A DNA stretch of 64,000 nt from Chloroflexi bacterium bin125 (GTDB lineage Bacteria; Chloroflexota; Dehalococcoidia; Bin125), in contig MPNM01000003.1 of assembly GCA_002239025.1 (NCBI GenBank), forward strand, positions 1 through 64,000. The letters are read 5' to 3'. Positions 62,651 to 64,000 of this stretch are shown here, one piece after another. The translations under genes were made by a program, and so were the position numbers. Positions within the stretch are counted from its first letter, which is position 1. Each line of letters starts with the position of its first letter. The notes beneath the pieces were generated by a model, which saw nothing but the letters and a program-made list of their open reading frames with translations, was not told where the DNA came from and did no database searches.

Positions 62651-63916
62651 GTGAGCCAGCGTCCGGCATTCGATCGGCCGCCACTGCGGCGTTTGTTCGG
62701 CATCCGCGATTACCGAGTGCTCTGGGCCGGTGCGTTGTGCATGATTATTGCGCAACAGATTCGTTTCATCGCGATCCCACAGTGGTTTCTCGACCAGACC
62801 GGTGCCGATTCGTTCGCCGAGGTCGCGATCATCGGTGCGGTGCAGCTGCCGATCCAGGCATTCGCCGTCCTCTATGGGGGCGCGCTGGCCGACCGCTTCG
62901 ACCGCCGCTGGCTGATGGCGGGCGCGAACATTACCGTGTTGGTCATTCTGATCGTCGTCGCCGCAGCCGCCAGCGCCGATCTGCTCGAGTTTTGGATGGC
63001 CTGGGTCGCGCTGGGCGCGTTGGGCGGACTAGCCACATTCGTGGCGCCGGCCCGCGCGACGATTACTCCACGCGTTGTTCCGCCGCGATATCTCAGCGCA
63101 GCGGTCACCCTGGATACCAGCACGCAGATGAGCGGCTGGATCCTGGGCGGCCTGATCGTCACAGCATTGGCCGTCGGACTCAACGCAATCGGGATGCTCT
63201 GGGTTGCTGCCGGATTCGCAGCAGTCTCGGCAGTGATGCCGTTACTGATTCGCACGTCGGCACGGGCCGTGTCCGAGCGTCAGTCGACGGTGCGCATGGT
63301 GATCGACGGCGCCAAGTACGTTTCGCGCCATCCGATCCTGCCGGGCCTGTTCATTCTCGACTGGGGCATCACGATCATCTCGTACTACCGCGAGATCCTG
63401 CCCTTGCTCGCGACCGGCCTGTTCATGGCCGGCGTCGGCGCTGCCGGAGCGCTGGGTACGGTCAACGCGGTTGGTTCAGCCTGCGGCATGATGCTCGCCC
63501 TGTTCCTGGTCAACTATCGAGCCAAGGGGATCATGGTGCTGGCCGCCTCGGCGGTCTATGCGGCGTTGTTGTTTGCACTCGGCGCTGCGCCATTTCTCTG
63601 GGTTGGGATGATCGTGATTGCAATGCTCGGCGCCGCTGATGCAGTCACGGTCGCGGTCAGGCAGGTCACCGTTCACCTGACCACTCCCGACGAGATGCGC
63701 GGCCGCGCGTTCTCCGTCATGGTGCTGATGGCGCAGACCGCGAACAATCTGGGCATCATCTGGGTGGGATTCTGGGGCGACGAGGTCGGTGTCGATACCA
63801 CATATTTCATGGGCGGAGCGATTGGCCTTGGAGCGACGCTTCTAATCGGCGTACTCTGGCGTTCGATCAGCCGGTATCGGGCGCCGGCGCATGCTCCTGA
63901 TGCCCCGTTCGAGTAA
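62651..63916 (+). CDS. MFS transporter
   Basis: The 421-residue protein has about 12 hydrophobic segments. Its DRFDRRWLMAGANITV loop after helix 2 fits the MFS loop signature, and MRGRAFSVMVLMAQTANNLG occurs in the second half. Its short N-terminus and overall shape resemble the transmembrane-secretion-effector/drug-efflux-like group (MFS_3). Translation starts at GTG 62651. Substrate unknown; efflux is a guess. Confidence 0.87.
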   Translation: MSQRPAFDRPPLRRLFGIRDYRVLWAGALCMIIAQQIRFIAIPQWFLDQTGADSFAEVAIIGAVQLPIQAFAVLYGGALADRFDRRWLMAGANITVLVILIVVAAAASADLLEFWMAWVALGALGGLATFVAPARATITPRVVPPRYLSAAVTLDTSTQMSGWILGGLIVTALAVGLNAIGMLWVAAGFAAVSAVMPLLIRTSARAVSERQSTVRMVIDGAKYVSRHPILPGLFILDWGITIISYYREILPLLATGLFMAGVGAAGALGTVNAVGSACGMMLALFLVNYRAKGIMVLAASAVYAALLFALGAAPFLWVGMIVIAMLGAADAVTVAVRQVTVHLTTPDEMRGRAFSVMVLMAQTANNLGIIWVGFWGDEVGVDTTYFMGGAIGLGATLLIGVLWRSISRYRAPAHAPDAPFE

Positions 63917-63962
63917 ATCAGTGGAGTGAGTTGAGTCGGCGCAGGTCGGTTTGGAGAAAATC

Positions 63963-64000
63963 ATGGTCTTCAGCGAGCAGCTGATCGACTTCTTGGTCGA
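63963..64000 (+). CDS. Partial reading frame cut by the window end
   Basis: ATG 63963 is preceded by TTTGGAGAAAATC, a good ribosome binding site. The first codons read MVFSEQLIDFLV and continue past the window. Product unknown. Confidence 0.45.
   Translation, partial: MVFSEQLIDFLV

Overview
The window is about 60% GC, gene-dense bacterial chromosomal DNA without phage, plasmid or rRNA signatures. The gene content suggests a Chloroflexota bacterium of the SAR202 or related free-living type. This is an inference from three luciferase-like flavin monooxygenases, CaiB/BaiF CoA-transferase, enoyl-CoA hydratase, acyl-CoA dehydrogenase and SCP-x-type thiolase genes, an arylsulfotransferase-like protein, lipoproteins with Gln-rich linkers, and Chloroflexota-like housekeeping genes. 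No taxonomic marker search could be run.

Layout. 0-3.6 kb: an EEP nuclease with two C-terminal zinc-finger-like repeats, an enoyl-CoA hydratase, and an AI-2E-type permease with a small Cys-rich protein. 3.6-7.5 kb: a metallo-hydrolase and a heme/cobalamin/siderophore ABC importer. 7.7-14.5 kb: a complete SUF iron-sulfur operon (SufR-like regulator, sufC, sufB, sufD, Rieske ferredoxin, sufS, sufU, sufT). 14.6-25.5 kb: MFS transporter, acetoacetate-decarboxylase-like protein, DegV, flavin monooxygenase, peptide-type binding protein, GNAT, and a coupled SsuD-like monooxygenase/arylsulfotransferase pair. 25.8-45.2 kb: housekeeping genes (proB, yihY, ileS, murJ, rpsT, rodZ-like, rimO, ylxP-scpB-mtaB, glycerate kinase, metalloprotease, penicillin-binding protein). 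45.3-64 kb: acyl-CoA dehydrogenase, two secreted proteins, a double CaiB protein coupled to a HicAB toxin-antitoxin pair, thiolase/DUF35, a sugar-dehydrogenase lipoprotein, a thioredoxin-NHL protein interrupted by UGA, amidohydrolase, enoyl-CoA hydratase, Fic, flavin oxidoreductase and MFS.

The most notable observation is at 56493-58001. A thioredoxin-like/NHL-repeat protein of the NHLRC2 type reads continuously through one in-frame TGA (56631-56633). This codon lies exactly where the family has the first cysteine of its CxxC motif. A 7-bp hairpin with a four-base loop lies about 25 nt downstream, the geometry of a bacterial SECIS. This is a candidate selenoprotein. The Sec machinery is not in the window.

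Other points: eleven alternately oriented copies of a roughly 12-bp motif lie upstream of a Fic gene whose product ends in a winged-helix-like domain. Several families of GC-rich palindromic elements occupy the intergenic gaps, one of them inserted inside another. Several enzymes lack the family's key residue: one half of the double CaiB protein, the acetoacetate-decarboxylase-like protein, and the DUF35 protein.
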